A stretch of 61,489 bases of DNA from an uncultured Prevotellaceae bacterium (GCA_900318795.1 ONLU01000007.1:1-61489); one strand, 5' to 3'. Shown: positions 26,742 through 36,282, counted from the first letter of the stretch. Numbers and translations: made by a program. Notes: generated from the letters alone by a model not told the origin.

Positions 26742-26761
26742 GTTCATACATCATCCTACAC

Positions 26762-26798
26762 CAATCGGTGCGACTCTGAGATTGAGTCGCACCGATTG
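26762..26798. terminator. 15-bp perfect hairpin after the MaoC-like gene
   Basis: CAATCGGTGCGACTC (26762-26776) pairs with GAGTCGCACCGATTG (26784-26798) around a 7-nt loop, 20 nt beyond the stop. There is no strong T-tract, but the stem is very stable. Confidence 0.65.
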
Positions 26799-26924
26799 CT
26801 GCCTATACCGAGTTTCCAGCCCTCTTCTATGGAGGTCATCTTTTATACAAAATTATTTAAAGGTGGGGCTAAAATGCCGATAATTCCTAGAATTGTTGTA
26901 CTTTTGCACTCAAAGACTTATCTC

Positions 26925-28118
26925 ATGTACAATCAGATTCGGGAAGATGTTCTCTTTATTATACTTTTTGCCGTCGTGACCGCCATGGCCATGATGTCAA
27001 GTTGTTATCTGTTATTCCGTCAGGGTAATGCTTTTGCTACAGAAGTTACGCCACCAGTACGCCTGCGTCGATGGACTGCTGCCTTCTTTGCTTCAATTGC
27101 GCTGAATCACGTATGGTATATGCCGATATTCTTCCTGTCCTCAAGTAATGATATTATGATGATTGATCTCATAGGCGGATTGCTTGACAGCATGACGGTT
27201 TTTCCTTTGGCGATAGTCGTGCTGTTCGCCATTCTGCAAGACCGGAGGCGACCACTGTGGCCTGTTGCCGTAATGATGGCCCCACTCGTTGTAGGAAATG
27301 CATTGGACGTAGCAACCCTTAACTATGCCTGTCTGCCATTGTTGTATATCTATTTCCTGTTGACATGCATTGGCTTAATCATTTATTTTGTTTACGCACT
27401 AAGGCAATACAGCCGCTGGCTGCGTAACAACTATGCAGACCTGGAGCACAAAGAGGTGTGGCAGAGTTTCGTGGTGTTGGCCGTTATACTGCTGACATTC
27501 GGCATTTATGCGTTTACCCATGTTGGTCCAGTTTGCCAATATGCCATGCAGATTACCTGTATCACACTCATCAGCTACCTCCTGTGGCGAGTAGAGACTT
27601 TAAGCGACCTTAGCATTCCTCTGCAGCAGAGTCCGTCAGCAGCAGAGCCTGCCACTACAGATGAAAAGAATATGGATGATTATGAACTTCCGCAAACCAT
27701 TCACGACAAAATCGAGCCATTGCTACAGCAGTTTTGTATAGACACACGACTCTACCTACAACACGATCTAACCATCACTCAGCTGGCCAAGACTATTGGT
27801 ACCAACCGCTTATACCTTAGCAAATATTTCTCCCGTCAGGGTATCACCTATAACACCTATATCAACAGCCTGCGCATCCAGCATTTCATGGGACTCTATC
27901 GAAAGGCTGTCGATTCCAAACGTCCCTTCACCGCCAGAAAACTGGCTTTTGACAGCGGCTACCGGAACTACACTACCTTCAGTGGTGTTTTCAAACAACT
28001 GAAGGGGCAGACCGTGACTGCGTGGATGCGCGAGACTGCCAATTTTGCTAAATCTGATTTTCAAAATCAGCAAAAAATCGTTTCAGAATCAGCAAAAACT
28101 GATTTTGTAGATACTTAG
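26925..28118 (+). CDS. AraC-type regulator with seven-helix membrane domain
   Basis: 397 residues. The N-terminal 240 residues contain about seven hydrophobic helices (first: DVLFIILFAVVTAMAMM; later blocks GGLLDSMTVFPLAIVVLF, PLLYIYFLLTCIGLIIYF and EVWQSFVVLAVILLTF). The C-terminal part (about 290-380) is an AraC/XylS DNA-binding domain: LTITQLAKTIGTNRLYLSKY for the first helix-turn-helix, and RKLAFDSGYRNYTTFSGVFK for the second. It is therefore a regulator held in the membrane, presumably sensing something there. TACTTTTG at 26899-26906 supports the start at 26925; a longer open frame from 26796 starts in the preceding terminator. Target genes are unknown; the gene is followed by an amidohydrolase remnant. 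Confidence 0.85.
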   Translation: MYNQIREDVLFIILFAVVTAMAMMSSCYLLFRQGNAFATEVTPPVRLRRWTAAFFASIALNHVWYMPIFFLSSSNDIMMIDLIGGLLDSMTVFPLAIVVLFAILQDRRRPLWPVAVMMAPLVVGNALDVATLNYACLPLLYIYFLLTCIGLIIYFVYALRQYSRWLRNNYADLEHKEVWQSFVVLAVILLTFGIYAFTHVGPVCQYAMQITCITLISYLLWRVETLSDLSIPLQQSPSAAEPATTDEKNMDDYELPQTIHDKIEPLLQQFCIDTRLYLQHDLTITQLAKTIGTNRLYLSKYFSRQGITYNTYINSLRIQHFMGLYRKAVDSKRPFTARKLAFDSGYRNYTTFSGVFKQLKGQTVTAWMRETANFAKSDFQNQQKIVSESAKTDFVDT

Positions 28119-28215
28119 TGCAAAACCTTTGAAAAAAATTGCTTATCTTTGCAGAACAATCCATGCTACCTACATGGCATACCGATAACATACAATAACT
28201 TAACAATATTACTGA

Positions 28216-28536
28216 ATGAAACAAACACTTATTCTTGGCAACATCATTACGGTAGATGAAAAACGGCCCCTTGCCAAGGCTGCATTAGTGAAGAACGGCG
28301 TATTTGCCTATATCGGAGACGTAGAGGAAGCAAAGAAGCTTGCTGATGCCGACGCAAAGGTGCTGGACTATGGTGAGAACTTCATCTACCCAGGTTTTCT
28401 GGAGTCCCACTGCCACGGCAGCTTTGCCGGAGAGCGTGCTATCGGACAGGACTTCCTGCACGCCGACATTGAGAAGGTGGCACAGGCCAACATCGTAGCC
28501 ACCATCATTGACGGTGAGGAGGTATTCAAAGCATAA
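28216..28536 (+). pseudogene. internally deleted amidohydrolase (YtcJ-type) remnant
   Basis: 106 residues. The N-terminal 75 match the start of a large metal-dependent amidohydrolase: LGNIITVDEKRPLAKAALVK for the first beta-sandwich, and YPGFLESHCHG with the HxH metal site. The last 28 residues (DFLHADIEKVAQANIVATII, then DGEEVF) match the extreme C-terminus of the same family. The roughly 430 residues of the metal barrel between them are absent while the frame is kept. The product cannot be an active hydrolase. It has a promoter-like TATCTTTG near 28143 and sits 27 nt before the Kef gene. Confidence 0.8.
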
Positions 28537-28563
28537 ATGTTTTCATTAAAAAAATAATTGAAT

Positions 28564-29901
28564 ATGGTACAAGATTTATATATTCTGATGATTACAGCCG
28601 CTGTAGTCAGTATTCTGTTCAAGTTGTTAAAGCAGCCTGTGGTGTTGGGTTACATCGTTGCTGGTGTCTTAGTAGGTCCGAATCTGTTTGGCGAGACCTT
28701 TGTGAATGGAGCCAATGTGAAGGCATGGGGCGACATCGGTGTGCTGTTCGTACTGTTCTGCATCGGTCTGGAGTTCCGCCTGAAGAACCTCATCAGCAGC
28801 GGCAAGGTGGCTGCAATTGGTGCGTTGACAATCATCGTAGGCATGATGCTCTTTGGCTACCTTGTGGGAGTGGATGCTGATCTTGATATGGTCAACTCGC
28901 TGTTCCTGGCGGGCATGCTTTGTATGTCTAGCACCACTATCGTGATGAAGGCCATCGACGAGGCAGGCATGAGCAAGGAGCGTTTCGTCAAGGGAGCAAC
29001 CAGCATCCTCATCGTGGAGGATGTGGTGGCTGTGGTACTGATGGTATTGCTGTCCAGTATTGCCATCCGCCATCAGTTCGAGGGTGCCGAGTTGGCGGGC
29101 AAGGTCGTCGATTTGGCCATTACGCTCGCGGCATGGTTCGTCTGCGGAATACTGATTATACCGACGCTGATACGCATGATTAAAAAGCATCTGAATGACG
29201 AAACGCTTATCATCCTCGCCTTGGGCCTGTGCTTAGGTATGGTGCTGACGGCAGAGGAAGCAGGGTTCAGCAGTGCACTCGGTGCTTTCGTCATGGGTTC
29301 TATCCTTGCCGAGACTGTGGAGTCGCATCGTATCGAAAAACTGATGACACCGCTGAAGAATGTCTTTGCGGCTATCTTCTTCATCTCTGTGGGTATGATG
29401 ATTGATCCGGCTTCATTGTCGGAATACTGGATGAGCATCGTCTATGTCAGCCTGATCATTATTATCGGAATGATTGTCTTTGGCACCTTGGGTTGCTGGT
29501 GGGGCGGTCAGACCATGCGTGACTCCATGCTGACCAGTTTCTCGTTTGTGCAGATTGGCGAGTTCTCATTCATCATCGCTGGACTGGGTACCAGCCTAGG
29601 TGTTCTCAATCCCATCATCTACCCCATCATCGTAGCATCCAGTGTGGTGACCACCTTCCTCACGCCTTATATCATGAAGGCTGCCCTGCCCTGCTATACG
29701 TTCCTTTATAATCACGCTTCAGAGAGCTTGCGTGCTAAGATCGACCAGCGCGAGAAGCAAGTGGCAGAAGCAGAGAAGGCCACCACCTCCAACAACGGCC
29801 CGTCGGTTGCTGACAAGGCACGCCATGCAGTCAGACATACTTTCTTCCTGAAGCGTCTTGTCAATCTGTTTATCAAGAACATGAGTGCTCATGATGAATA
29901 A
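28564..29901 (+). CDS. Kef-type K+/H+ antiporter, membrane subunit (CPA2 family)
   Basis: 445 residues with about 12 membrane helices and no TrkA domain, so only the transport unit is present. LGYIVAGVLVGPNLFGE and GDIGVLFVLFCIGLEF are the classic CPA2 opening. SSTTIVMKAIDEAG and SSALGAFVMGSILAE follow, along with VGMMIDP in the core. The C-terminal 50 residues are charged and cytoplasmic. It should exchange Na+ or K+ for H+ across the inner membrane. The start is the ATG at 28564; an in-frame TTG at 28558 adds two residues only. It ends at a strong terminator. Confidence 0.9.
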   Translation: MVQDLYILMITAAVVSILFKLLKQPVVLGYIVAGVLVGPNLFGETFVNGANVKAWGDIGVLFVLFCIGLEFRLKNLISSGKVAAIGALTIIVGMMLFGYLVGVDADLDMVNSLFLAGMLCMSSTTIVMKAIDEAGMSKERFVKGATSILIVEDVVAVVLMVLLSSIAIRHQFEGAELAGKVVDLAITLAAWFVCGILIIPTLIRMIKKHLNDETLIILALGLCLGMVLTAEEAGFSSALGAFVMGSILAETVESHRIEKLMTPLKNVFAAIFFISVGMMIDPASLSEYWMSIVYVSLIIIIGMIVFGTLGCWWGGQTMRDSMLTSFSFVQIGEFSFIIAGLGTSLGVLNPIIYPIIVASSVVTTFLTPYIMKAALPCYTFLYNHASESLRAKIDQREKQVAEAEKATTSNNGPSVADKARHAVRHTFFLKRLVNLFIKNMSAHDE

Positions 29902-29928
29902 TGCCATTTCATGCAATTCTATACAAAA

Positions 29929-29975
29929 ACCGCCCGAAAGCCGTTCTATGGTTTTCGGGCGGTATTTCTTTTCCT
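29929..29975 (+). terminator. intrinsic terminator after the antiporter gene
   Basis: ACCGCCCGAAA (29929-29939) pairs with TTTCGGGCGGT (29953-29963), followed by ATTTCTTTTCC. It lies between two converging genes and may serve both. Confidence 0.8.
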
Positions 29976-29980
29976 TCTCA

Positions 29981-30799
29981 CTAAATGCGAGTGGAATCCA
30001 CGGATTGGCGCTGACGTACGGCCTCGAAGAGCAGGATAGCGGCACTGACCGACACATTGAGCGAGTCGAGCCGGCCCAGCATGGGAATGCGGATATGGGC
30101 ATCGGCAGCACGACGCCAGGTGTCGGTCAGTCCTGTTGACTCGGTACCCATGACAATGGCAGTGCCACAGCGCATATCAGTATCATAATAGAGGTGTGAG
30201 TCCTGAAGCTGAGCAGTCAGGATGCGCACACCATGGTCCTTAAGGAAGGTAATGCATTCGTCCGTCGAACAGGCTACACAAGGCACAGTAAAGATGGCCC
30301 CGATGGAGCTACGAATGAGATTGGGATTAAAAAGGTCGGTCAGGGGATCACAAACGATGACTGCATCAGCCTGTGCAGCATCGGCAGAACGCAGGACAGC
30401 TCCTAAGTTGCCTGGCTTCTCAACACGTTCCAGTACCACATAAAGCGGATTCTCCTTTTGTGGCAGGTCGCTCAGCAACATGGTGCGCGAACGGACTACA
30501 GCCATCAGGCCCTCCGTACTGCCACGATAGGCCATCTTCTCGTAGACGGGGACTGTTACCTCAAAAGAAGTAAAGAGTGAAGAGTGAAGAGAGAAGAATT
30601 GATTACTGCCGCCGTCCTCCGTGAATAATTGTGGACAATAATAAACACTATCCACCTCATATCCTGCCTCCAGGCAGTGCTCTATCTCACGCTGACCCTC
30701 GACCACAAAGAGCCCTGTCCTACGACGTTCGGAAGACTTCTGCTGCAACAACAGGAGTTGCTTGACCTTTGGATTCTGTACACTGCTAATCGTCATCAT
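29981..30799 (-). CDS. SpoU/TrmH-family RNA 2'-O-methyltransferase
   Basis: 272 residues. SAM-dependent ribose methylation of tRNA or rRNA is expected. The N-terminal substrate-binding domain begins ISSVQNPKVKQLLLLQQ. The knotted catalytic domain has motif 1 (VEKPGNLGAVLRSADAA), motif 2 (IVMGTESTGLTD) and motif 3 (IRIPMLGRLDSLNVSVSAAI), all intact. Between residues about 60 and 80 a low-complexity insert (FFSLHSSLFTSF) is encoded by a five-unit heptamer array at 30566-30600, in a linker between the domains. Which nucleotide it modifies cannot be told. Convergent with the antiporter gene. Confidence 0.92.
   Translation of the reverse strand: MMTISSVQNPKVKQLLLLQQKSSERRRTGLFVVEGQREIEHCLEAGYEVDSVYYCPQLFTEDGGSNQFFSLHSSLFTSFEVTVPVYEKMAYRGSTEGLMAVVRSRTMLLSDLPQKENPLYVVLERVEKPGNLGAVLRSADAAQADAVIVCDPLTDLFNPNLIRSSIGAIFTVPCVACSTDECITFLKDHGVRILTAQLQDSHLYYDTDMRCGTAIVMGTESTGLTDTWRRAADAHIRIPMLGRLDSLNVSVSAAILLFEAVRQRQSVDSTRI
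30566..30600. repeat. 35-bp array of five degenerate 7-bp units inside the methyltransferase gene
   Basis: Plus-strand units are AGAAGTA, AAGAGTG, AAGAGTG, AAGAGAG, AAGAATT. The array encodes the low-complexity stretch between the two domains of the methyltransferase. It has the same architecture (five times seven) as arrays at 48342, 49159 and 50563, but a different consensus. Confidence 0.7.
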
Positions 30800-30817
30800 A
30801 TCTGAAAAGAGAAATAA

Positions 30818-30849
30818 AGCAGCCCACTCTGGGGGCAGAGCGGGCTGCT
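30818..30849 (-). terminator. terminator of secDF
   Basis: AGCAGCCC (30818-30825) pairs with GGGCTGCT (30842-30849), and a nested CTCTG/CAGAG helix lies inside. On the minus strand it is followed by TTTATTTCTCTTTT. Confidence 0.75.
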
Positions 30850-30883
30850 ATATATTATATATAAGGTGTAAGCCTCGTGTCCA

Positions 30884-33800
30884 TTAAGCCTTAGCGGCTT
30901 CCTCTGCTACGTCAGCCTCACGGATGGTGCGACCCATCACGAGGAAGGCTGTAGGAGCAGCGATGAACAGTGACGACAGGGTACCGAAGATAACACCCAG
31001 AATCATAGCGAACGAGAAGCTGCGGATAGAGTCACCACCCAGGATGAAGATACACAGCAGCACTATCAAGGTCGTTACAGAGGTGTTGATGGTACGAGCC
31101 AGTGTCTGGTTCAGCGAATCGTTGAACAACTGCTGACGATCGCGCTTGCCATAGAGCTGGAAGTTCTCACGGATACGGTCGAATACCACCACCTTATCGT
31201 TGATAGAGTAACCTATCACGGTTAGGATAGCACCTATGAACACCTGGTCGATCTCCAGTGACATGGGAACCCAGCCCCACAGTACAGAGTAGAAGCCGAT
31301 CACCACCAGTGCATCGAGAGCCAGTGCAATAGTAGCACCTGTTGAGAAGGCTACGTTGCGGAAACGGATCAGGATGTAGATGAAGATGGCAATCAGGGCG
31401 ATGATGACACTGATGATAGCACCATAGGTGATGTCCTTAGCCACAGCAGGACCAACCTTGGCCGAGCTGATGATAGAACCACCCTGGCGGACATCAGGAT
31501 TCTTGAACGACTCTACGCTCTCCTGGCTTACAAAGCCGCCCTTCTTCAATGCGTTGTAGAGGATGGTCTCAGCCTCGTCGTCCACATTAGGATTGTTAGA
31601 CTCGATATCCCAGTTGGTAGACACACGGATAGTCTTACCGTCTGTACCCAGGGCGATAACGCTGATGTTAGCCTCCTTGCCGGTATTCTCGCCAACGGTG
31701 TTTACAAAGACACCTGCCAGTGCCTGACGAACCTGCTCTACGGGAGTTTCCTTGTCGAGTGTCACCACATAGTTACGACCACCAGTGAAGTCGATGCTCT
31801 GGCTCAAACCGCGAACGGCAAACGAAACGCAGAACAGCACAGCAGCAGCACCCCAGATGATGAAGCTCTTGCGGTACATACCCATGAAGTTATACTTGGC
31901 ATTCTGCATCAGGTTCTTTGAGTAGCCGGTCACAAAGGTGAGGTCGAGCCACTTGTCCTTCTTCAGACGGTTCTCATAGACCAGACGGGTCAAGAACACT
32001 GCAGTGAAGAACGAGCAGAAGATACCGATGATCCAGGTGGTAGCGAAGCCCTTGACAGGACCTGTACCAAAGAACAGCAGGATGAAACCAGTGATCAGCG
32101 AAGTAACGTTAGAGTCGAAGATGGCCGAGAAAGCGTTGGCATAACCTTTATTCAGAGCCTCCTTCATGCCGAGTCCGCGACGCAGTTCCTCTTTGATACG
32201 CTCGTAAATCAGCACGTTAGCGTCAACGGCAGTACCCAGCGTCAGCACGATACCAGCGATACCAGGCATGGTCAGTGCGGCCTGGAACGACGTCAGAATA
32301 CCCAGTGTGAAGAACAGGTTGAACAGCAGGGCAATATCAGCCAAGATACCGGGAATGAAGCCATACAGCAGAATCATGTAAGCCATCAGTAGCACAAAGG
32401 CTACGATGAACGAGATGACACCCTGCTTGATAGACTGTGCACCCAGTGAGGGACCAACAACCTCTTCCTGTACGATGCGGGTAGGAGCCGGCATCTTACC
32501 TGAGTTCAGTGTGTTAGCCAAGTCCTTGGTATCCTCGATGGTGAAGTTACCCGTAATTTGAGAGTTACCACCGTCAATCTGAGAGAGGATACGAGGAGCA
32601 CTGTATACAGCGTCATCAAGCACGATGGCAACACCACGACCGATGTTCTGCTTGGTAATCTGGCTCCAACGGCGGGCACCGTCAGAGTTCATCTGCATGG
32701 ACACAGAGGGATGACCCATCTGGTCGAAGTCGTCCTTCGAAGAGGTAATCACGTCACCCTCCAGCGGAGCACGGCCACTGGGCTCGGTAATCTTCAGGGC
32801 ATACAGGGCAAAGATGTCACCCTTAGTATTCTCACCACCGAAGTCCTCAGCCTTGGCACCCCAGCGCAGCTTGCACTCAGCAGGCAGTACCTGACGGGCA
32901 ATCTCGCTATAGATGACTTTGTTGACGTCTGCGGTATCACGAGCGTTGGCATAACCAACGATAGCCAGTCCCTGAGGAATGGGCTGGAACACTGCGAACA
33001 GCGGATTCTGCTTCAGAGCCTCAGCCTTGGCCTTGACATCGCCCTTCTTCAAGTCCTTCTTGGCCAACTTGGCAGTCAGGTCAGTGGCAGGAGCGGCAGC
33101 TGCAACAGTATCTACAGCAGCAGTAGCAGTAGAGTCAGCTGCGACAGCCAGTGTGTCAGCAACTACAGGAGCCTCGCCACCCAGGGCAGCATACTTCTGG
33201 TTCAGCTGGGCCAGCAGCGGATAGATTTCCTGTGAGTTGTAGGTCTCCCAGAACTCCAGATTGGCAGAACCCTGAAGCAGTTTACGAACACGCTCAGGCT
33301 CCTTGATGCCAGGCATCTCGACCATGATACGGCCAGACTGACCCTCGAGCTTCTGGATGTTTGGCTGAACAACACCGAACTTATCAATACGGTTACGGAC
33401 TACGTTGAACGAATTGTCAACAGCAGACTGCACCTCAGCACGTAGAGCGCTCTCTACCTCTGAGTCGGTAGACTGGGTGCTCACTTTGCCCTTCATCTGC
33501 TGGGTAGCGAAGATGGCTGCCAAGGGGCGTCCGTTAGAATTCTGCTTCCAGTACTTGATAAACAGGGAGATAAAGTCGTCCTGACTGGTCTCCTCTTCCT
33601 TCTTAGCCTGCTCCATCGACTTCTTGTAGGCAGCATCTGTCTTGTGGTCAGCCAGCACGTCTACTACGTCAGGTACTGACACCTCAAGAATCACGTTCAT
33701 ACCGCCCTTCAGGTCAAGACCCAGGCCAATCTCCATCTCGCGGCACTGCTTGAAAGAATAAATTCCGCAGTACACTTTCTCGTTCATGATTGAGTCCAGA

Positions 33801-33937
33801 TACTCCTGACCAGCCTCTTCGCCCATGGCAGCAGCCTTACTTTCGTAGTGGCGTGTCACAAACGAGAAGGAAAGGTAGAAGCAGCAAACGAGAATCAGAA
33901 CGATTGCGATAAATTTTACAATTCCTTTGTTTTGCAT
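30884..33937 (-). CDS. secDF: SecDF fusion, protein translocase accessory subunit
   Basis: 1017 residues combining SecD (about 1-640) and SecF (about 690-1000) in one chain with about twelve membrane helices, as is usual in Bacteroidota. It uses the proton gradient to pull secreted proteins through SecYEG. GLGLDLKGGMNVILEVSVPD, the periplasmic P1 region, and the TAVDANVLIYERIKEE and IDFTGGRNYVV blocks are recognisable. Residues about 265-310 form an Ala/Thr-rich low-complexity spacer (ADTLAVAADSTATAAVDTVA) within the first periplasmic domain. It is monocistronic between two hairpins and is expected to be essential for efficient export. Confidence 0.96.
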   Translation of the reverse strand: MQNKGIVKFIAIVLILVCCFYLSFSFVTRHYESKAAAMGEEAGQEYLDSIMNEKVYCGIYSFKQCREMEIGLGLDLKGGMNVILEVSVPDVVDVLADHKTDAAYKKSMEQAKKEEETSQDDFISLFIKYWKQNSNGRPLAAIFATQQMKGKVSTQSTDSEVESALRAEVQSAVDNSFNVVRNRIDKFGVVQPNIQKLEGQSGRIMVEMPGIKEPERVRKLLQGSANLEFWETYNSQEIYPLLAQLNQKYAALGGEAPVVADTLAVAADSTATAAVDTVAAAAPATDLTAKLAKKDLKKGDVKAKAEALKQNPLFAVFQPIPQGLAIVGYANARDTADVNKVIYSEIARQVLPAECKLRWGAKAEDFGGENTKGDIFALYALKITEPSGRAPLEGDVITSSKDDFDQMGHPSVSMQMNSDGARRWSQITKQNIGRGVAIVLDDAVYSAPRILSQIDGGNSQITGNFTIEDTKDLANTLNSGKMPAPTRIVQEEVVGPSLGAQSIKQGVISFIVAFVLLMAYMILLYGFIPGILADIALLFNLFFTLGILTSFQAALTMPGIAGIVLTLGTAVDANVLIYERIKEELRRGLGMKEALNKGYANAFSAIFDSNVTSLITGFILLFFGTGPVKGFATTWIIGIFCSFFTAVFLTRLVYENRLKKDKWLDLTFVTGYSKNLMQNAKYNFMGMYRKSFIIWGAAAVLFCVSFAVRGLSQSIDFTGGRNYVVTLDKETPVEQVRQALAGVFVNTVGENTGKEANISVIALGTDGKTIRVSTNWDIESNNPNVDDEAETILYNALKKGGFVSQESVESFKNPDVRQGGSIISSAKVGPAVAKDITYGAIISVIIALIAIFIYILIRFRNVAFSTGATIALALDALVVIGFYSVLWGWVPMSLEIDQVFIGAILTVIGYSINDKVVVFDRIRENFQLYGKRDRQQLFNDSLNQTLARTINTSVTTLIVLLCIFILGGDSIRSFSFAMILGVIFGTLSSLFIAAPTAFLVMGRTIREADVAEEAAKA

Positions 33938-34041
33938 TTTGCTTTTTGTATTATTTTAATTTATGATTTTACTTTTTGAGCGTGCAAATATACTGATTTT
34001 TCTTCACTTAGCGAAATTTATCAGGCTTTTTCATTCAAAAA

Positions 34042-35136
34042 TTAATGTTTTTGTCTGATTTTCAGCCAACAAATGAGTGGATAATGGTCACTTGCGTCTA
34101 TTCGGCTGTCAATTTCGCAGTTATAAGGAGTCAAGTCTTCTGAGCAGAAAAAGTGGTCTATTCGGAACGAAAAAGCTTTCTGATTATATGACAAACCGAT
34201 ACCTTTTCCAGTCTCTACGAAACAATCTGTCAGGCTCTTGGACATGGCATGTCGAGAGTAGGAAATCGGTGAATCATTGAAGTCGCCACACACAATCACA
34301 GGATACTGCCGGTGCTCTTCCACATAACGACGCACAGCATCTATCTGTCCACAGCGTTTCGAATTGGCCTCAGCCAATTTCACCAACAGCTGCTTCGACC
34401 CTTGGCGGGCTGAGTCGCCGGAGATTTCCCCATGCAATATCTGTCGATACTGCTGACGGTCATCCGTGGTCAAATGGCAACTTTCGAAGTGGTTGTTGAC
34501 GACTATCACTGTATCGCCATCTATTTGTAGCCACCAGGCAGCACTGCCGTTAGCCACTGACGAATAGTTTATACGCTCCCTGCGAACAATCGGGAAACGG
34601 GTATGAATACCCAGCGCATTCAGGCTTGTCGGATTATTGGCTATGACCATGGTGTCGTTGTAGGCGTAGTCTTTCTGATACTCCTTGAAAACGTAACGCC
34701 TCCAGGAATCCACATCCTCCTGTATACACACAATGTCAGCCTTTTCTTCACGCAGGTAATCAAGGATAGGGCCAAAGCCGTCTTCATACTTATAGTTACC
34801 ACCATAGGTACAGACATTGTACGAGATGACTTTCAGGGCATCCTCCGGTAATTCCTGACGGCTATTGACGGGAAAATAGATACTGATAGGTACATACGCG
34901 AACACGTAGCCCACAACGGGAATCCATGCCATCCGCCATTTAAAGACCAGCCAGAAAAAGAGAAATGCCATATTGATAAGCAAGAAGATGGGGAACGTCA
35001 TTCCTGCGGTAGACAATAGGGGATGGTCAGCAGGATACAATCTGTCACTATATCCCACCAGCAGCATGACGATAACCGTAGTCATGTTGGCCCCTGCTAT
35101 CATCTGGAGAGTAAATGTCTTCAGCTTCTTAATCAC
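34042..35136 (-). CDS. endonuclease/exonuclease/phosphatase family protein with N-terminal membrane helices
   Basis: 364 residues. Two or three hydrophobic helices at the N-terminus (about 10-90) precede an EEP domain: KVISYNVCTYGG, DIVCIQEDVDSWRRY with the metal Glu, VVNNHFESCHL, VIVCGDFNDSPISY with the DxN site, and SDHYPLICWL at the end. The substrate could be a phosphodiester in nucleic acid or lipid; members with membrane anchors are often unassigned. The start codon is GTG, overlapping the stop of the rhomboid gene (GTGA), so the two are translationally coupled. Confidence 0.88.
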   Translation of the reverse strand: MIKKLKTFTLQMIAGANMTTVIVMLLVGYSDRLYPADHPLLSTAGMTFPIFLLINMAFLFFWLVFKWRMAWIPVVGYVFAYVPISIYFPVNSRQELPEDALKVISYNVCTYGGNYKYEDGFGPILDYLREEKADIVCIQEDVDSWRRYVFKEYQKDYAYNDTMVIANNPTSLNALGIHTRFPIVRRERINYSSVANGSAAWWLQIDGDTVIVVNNHFESCHLTTDDRQQYRQILHGEISGDSARQGSKQLLVKLAEANSKRCGQIDAVRRYVEEHRQYPVIVCGDFNDSPISYSRHAMSKSLTDCFVETGKGIGLSYNQKAFSFRIDHFFCSEDLTPYNCEIDSRIDASDHYPLICWLKIRQKH

Positions 35137-36053
35137 GACTCACGGCTTTGGTCAAAAAGTTTCTTCTTCTCCTCTTTGGTCAGACTGTCATAGCCGCTCT
35201 TGCGTATCTTGTCCAGAATAGCATCAACCTCCTCTTGGTTCTTGCGCTTGCGGGCATTATATTCCTCGTCGGTCTCACGACGAGCATCCGGCTGTTCCGC
35301 ATTCATGCGATTCTGCTGCCGCTGGTCATAGCGACGCTTCATATTGGCAAAGAACTCCTCTCCCCTACTCCGTCCGAACCGCTGGCTTGAGTCTGGATGG
35401 TTCTGCCAATAGCGAATCAGCAGGAAACCGAAGAGCATACCACCCAAATGGGCCATGTGAGCCACACCGTCACCAGGACCGCTCATGGCTGAGAACAATT
35501 CGATGGCAATATATCCCATGACCAGCCATTTGGCTTTGATGGGGAACGGGAAAGGGATGATGAACAGTCGCTCGTTGGGGAAAATCATGCCAAAGGCCAG
35601 CAGGATGGCATACACTGCACCTGAAGCACCTATGGTCGTCCACAAGTTAATATAGGCATCTGTCGTCATCTGAACTGTCCCCGTGTTGACATACTGATAA
35701 GCAGCCAGGTCAGACATGATGTAGTTGGCATATTGCACCAACTCTTGGGCGAAGCCTGCACCGACGCCACAGCAAATGTAATAAAAAAGGAACTTCTTCG
35801 GTCCCCAGACACGCTCTATCACGCTACCAAACATCCACAGGGCAAACATATTGAAGAAAATATGTGTCAGCCCCCCATGCAGAAACATGTAGGTCACAAA
35901 CTGATAAAAGTGAAAGTCACTGGCCAGGAAAAAATGCAGTCCCAACAGGAATGTCAAATCAATTCCCCTTAATTCTAACACCCACGTTGCAACGAACGCC
36001 AGGAAATTGATGATTAGCAGATTCTTGGTCACGGTTGGCATGTTATTCATCAT
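35133..36053 (-). CDS. rhomboid family intramembrane serine protease
   Basis: 306 residues. Six membrane helices carry HFFLASDFHFYQFVTYMFLH, the HxxxN-type GGLTHIFFNMFALWMFG, the catalytic Ser in GASGAVYA and the catalytic His in AHMAHLGGMLFG. The cytoplasmic C-terminal 80 residues are charged and end in a conserved module (DAILDKIRKSGYDSLTKEEK) seen in Bacteroidota rhomboids. It cleaves transmembrane substrates, none predictable here. It is the first gene of a two-gene unit with the EEP protein, transcribed away from HU. Confidence 0.93.
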   Translation of the reverse strand: MMNNMPTVTKNLLIINFLAFVATWVLELRGIDLTFLLGLHFFLASDFHFYQFVTYMFLHGGLTHIFFNMFALWMFGSVIERVWGPKKFLFYYICCGVGAGFAQELVQYANYIMSDLAAYQYVNTGTVQMTTDAYINLWTTIGASGAVYAILLAFGMIFPNERLFIIPFPFPIKAKWLVMGYIAIELFSAMSGPGDGVAHMAHLGGMLFGFLLIRYWQNHPDSSQRFGRSRGEEFFANMKRRYDQRQQNRMNAEQPDARRETDEEYNARKRKNQEEVDAILDKIRKSGYDSLTKEEKKKLFDQSRES

Positions 36054-36197
36054 CTGTATCCTTTCTTTATAACTGTCTTCTTATGAGTAAATTCCACATT
36101 TTGAGCACAAAATTACGAAAAATATCTGTTTTTAAGCATAAAAATGGGTCAATAGACACTTTTTTTCAGCAAAAAAGTCATTTTTTTCCTGTTTTTG

Positions 36198-36228
36198 TTT
36201 GTTTTTTCAATACTTTGCCCTATATTTG
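36198..36228 (+). promoter_or_regulatory. promoter of the HU gene
   Basis: TTTG (36198-36201), 19 nt, TATATTTG (36221-36228). The leader to the ATG at 36283 is about 48 nt and AT-rich. Confidence 0.8.
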
Positions 36229-36282
36229 CGTCAGAATTTTACTTAAACTATTTTTATCATTCACTTTAAAAACAACAAAATT

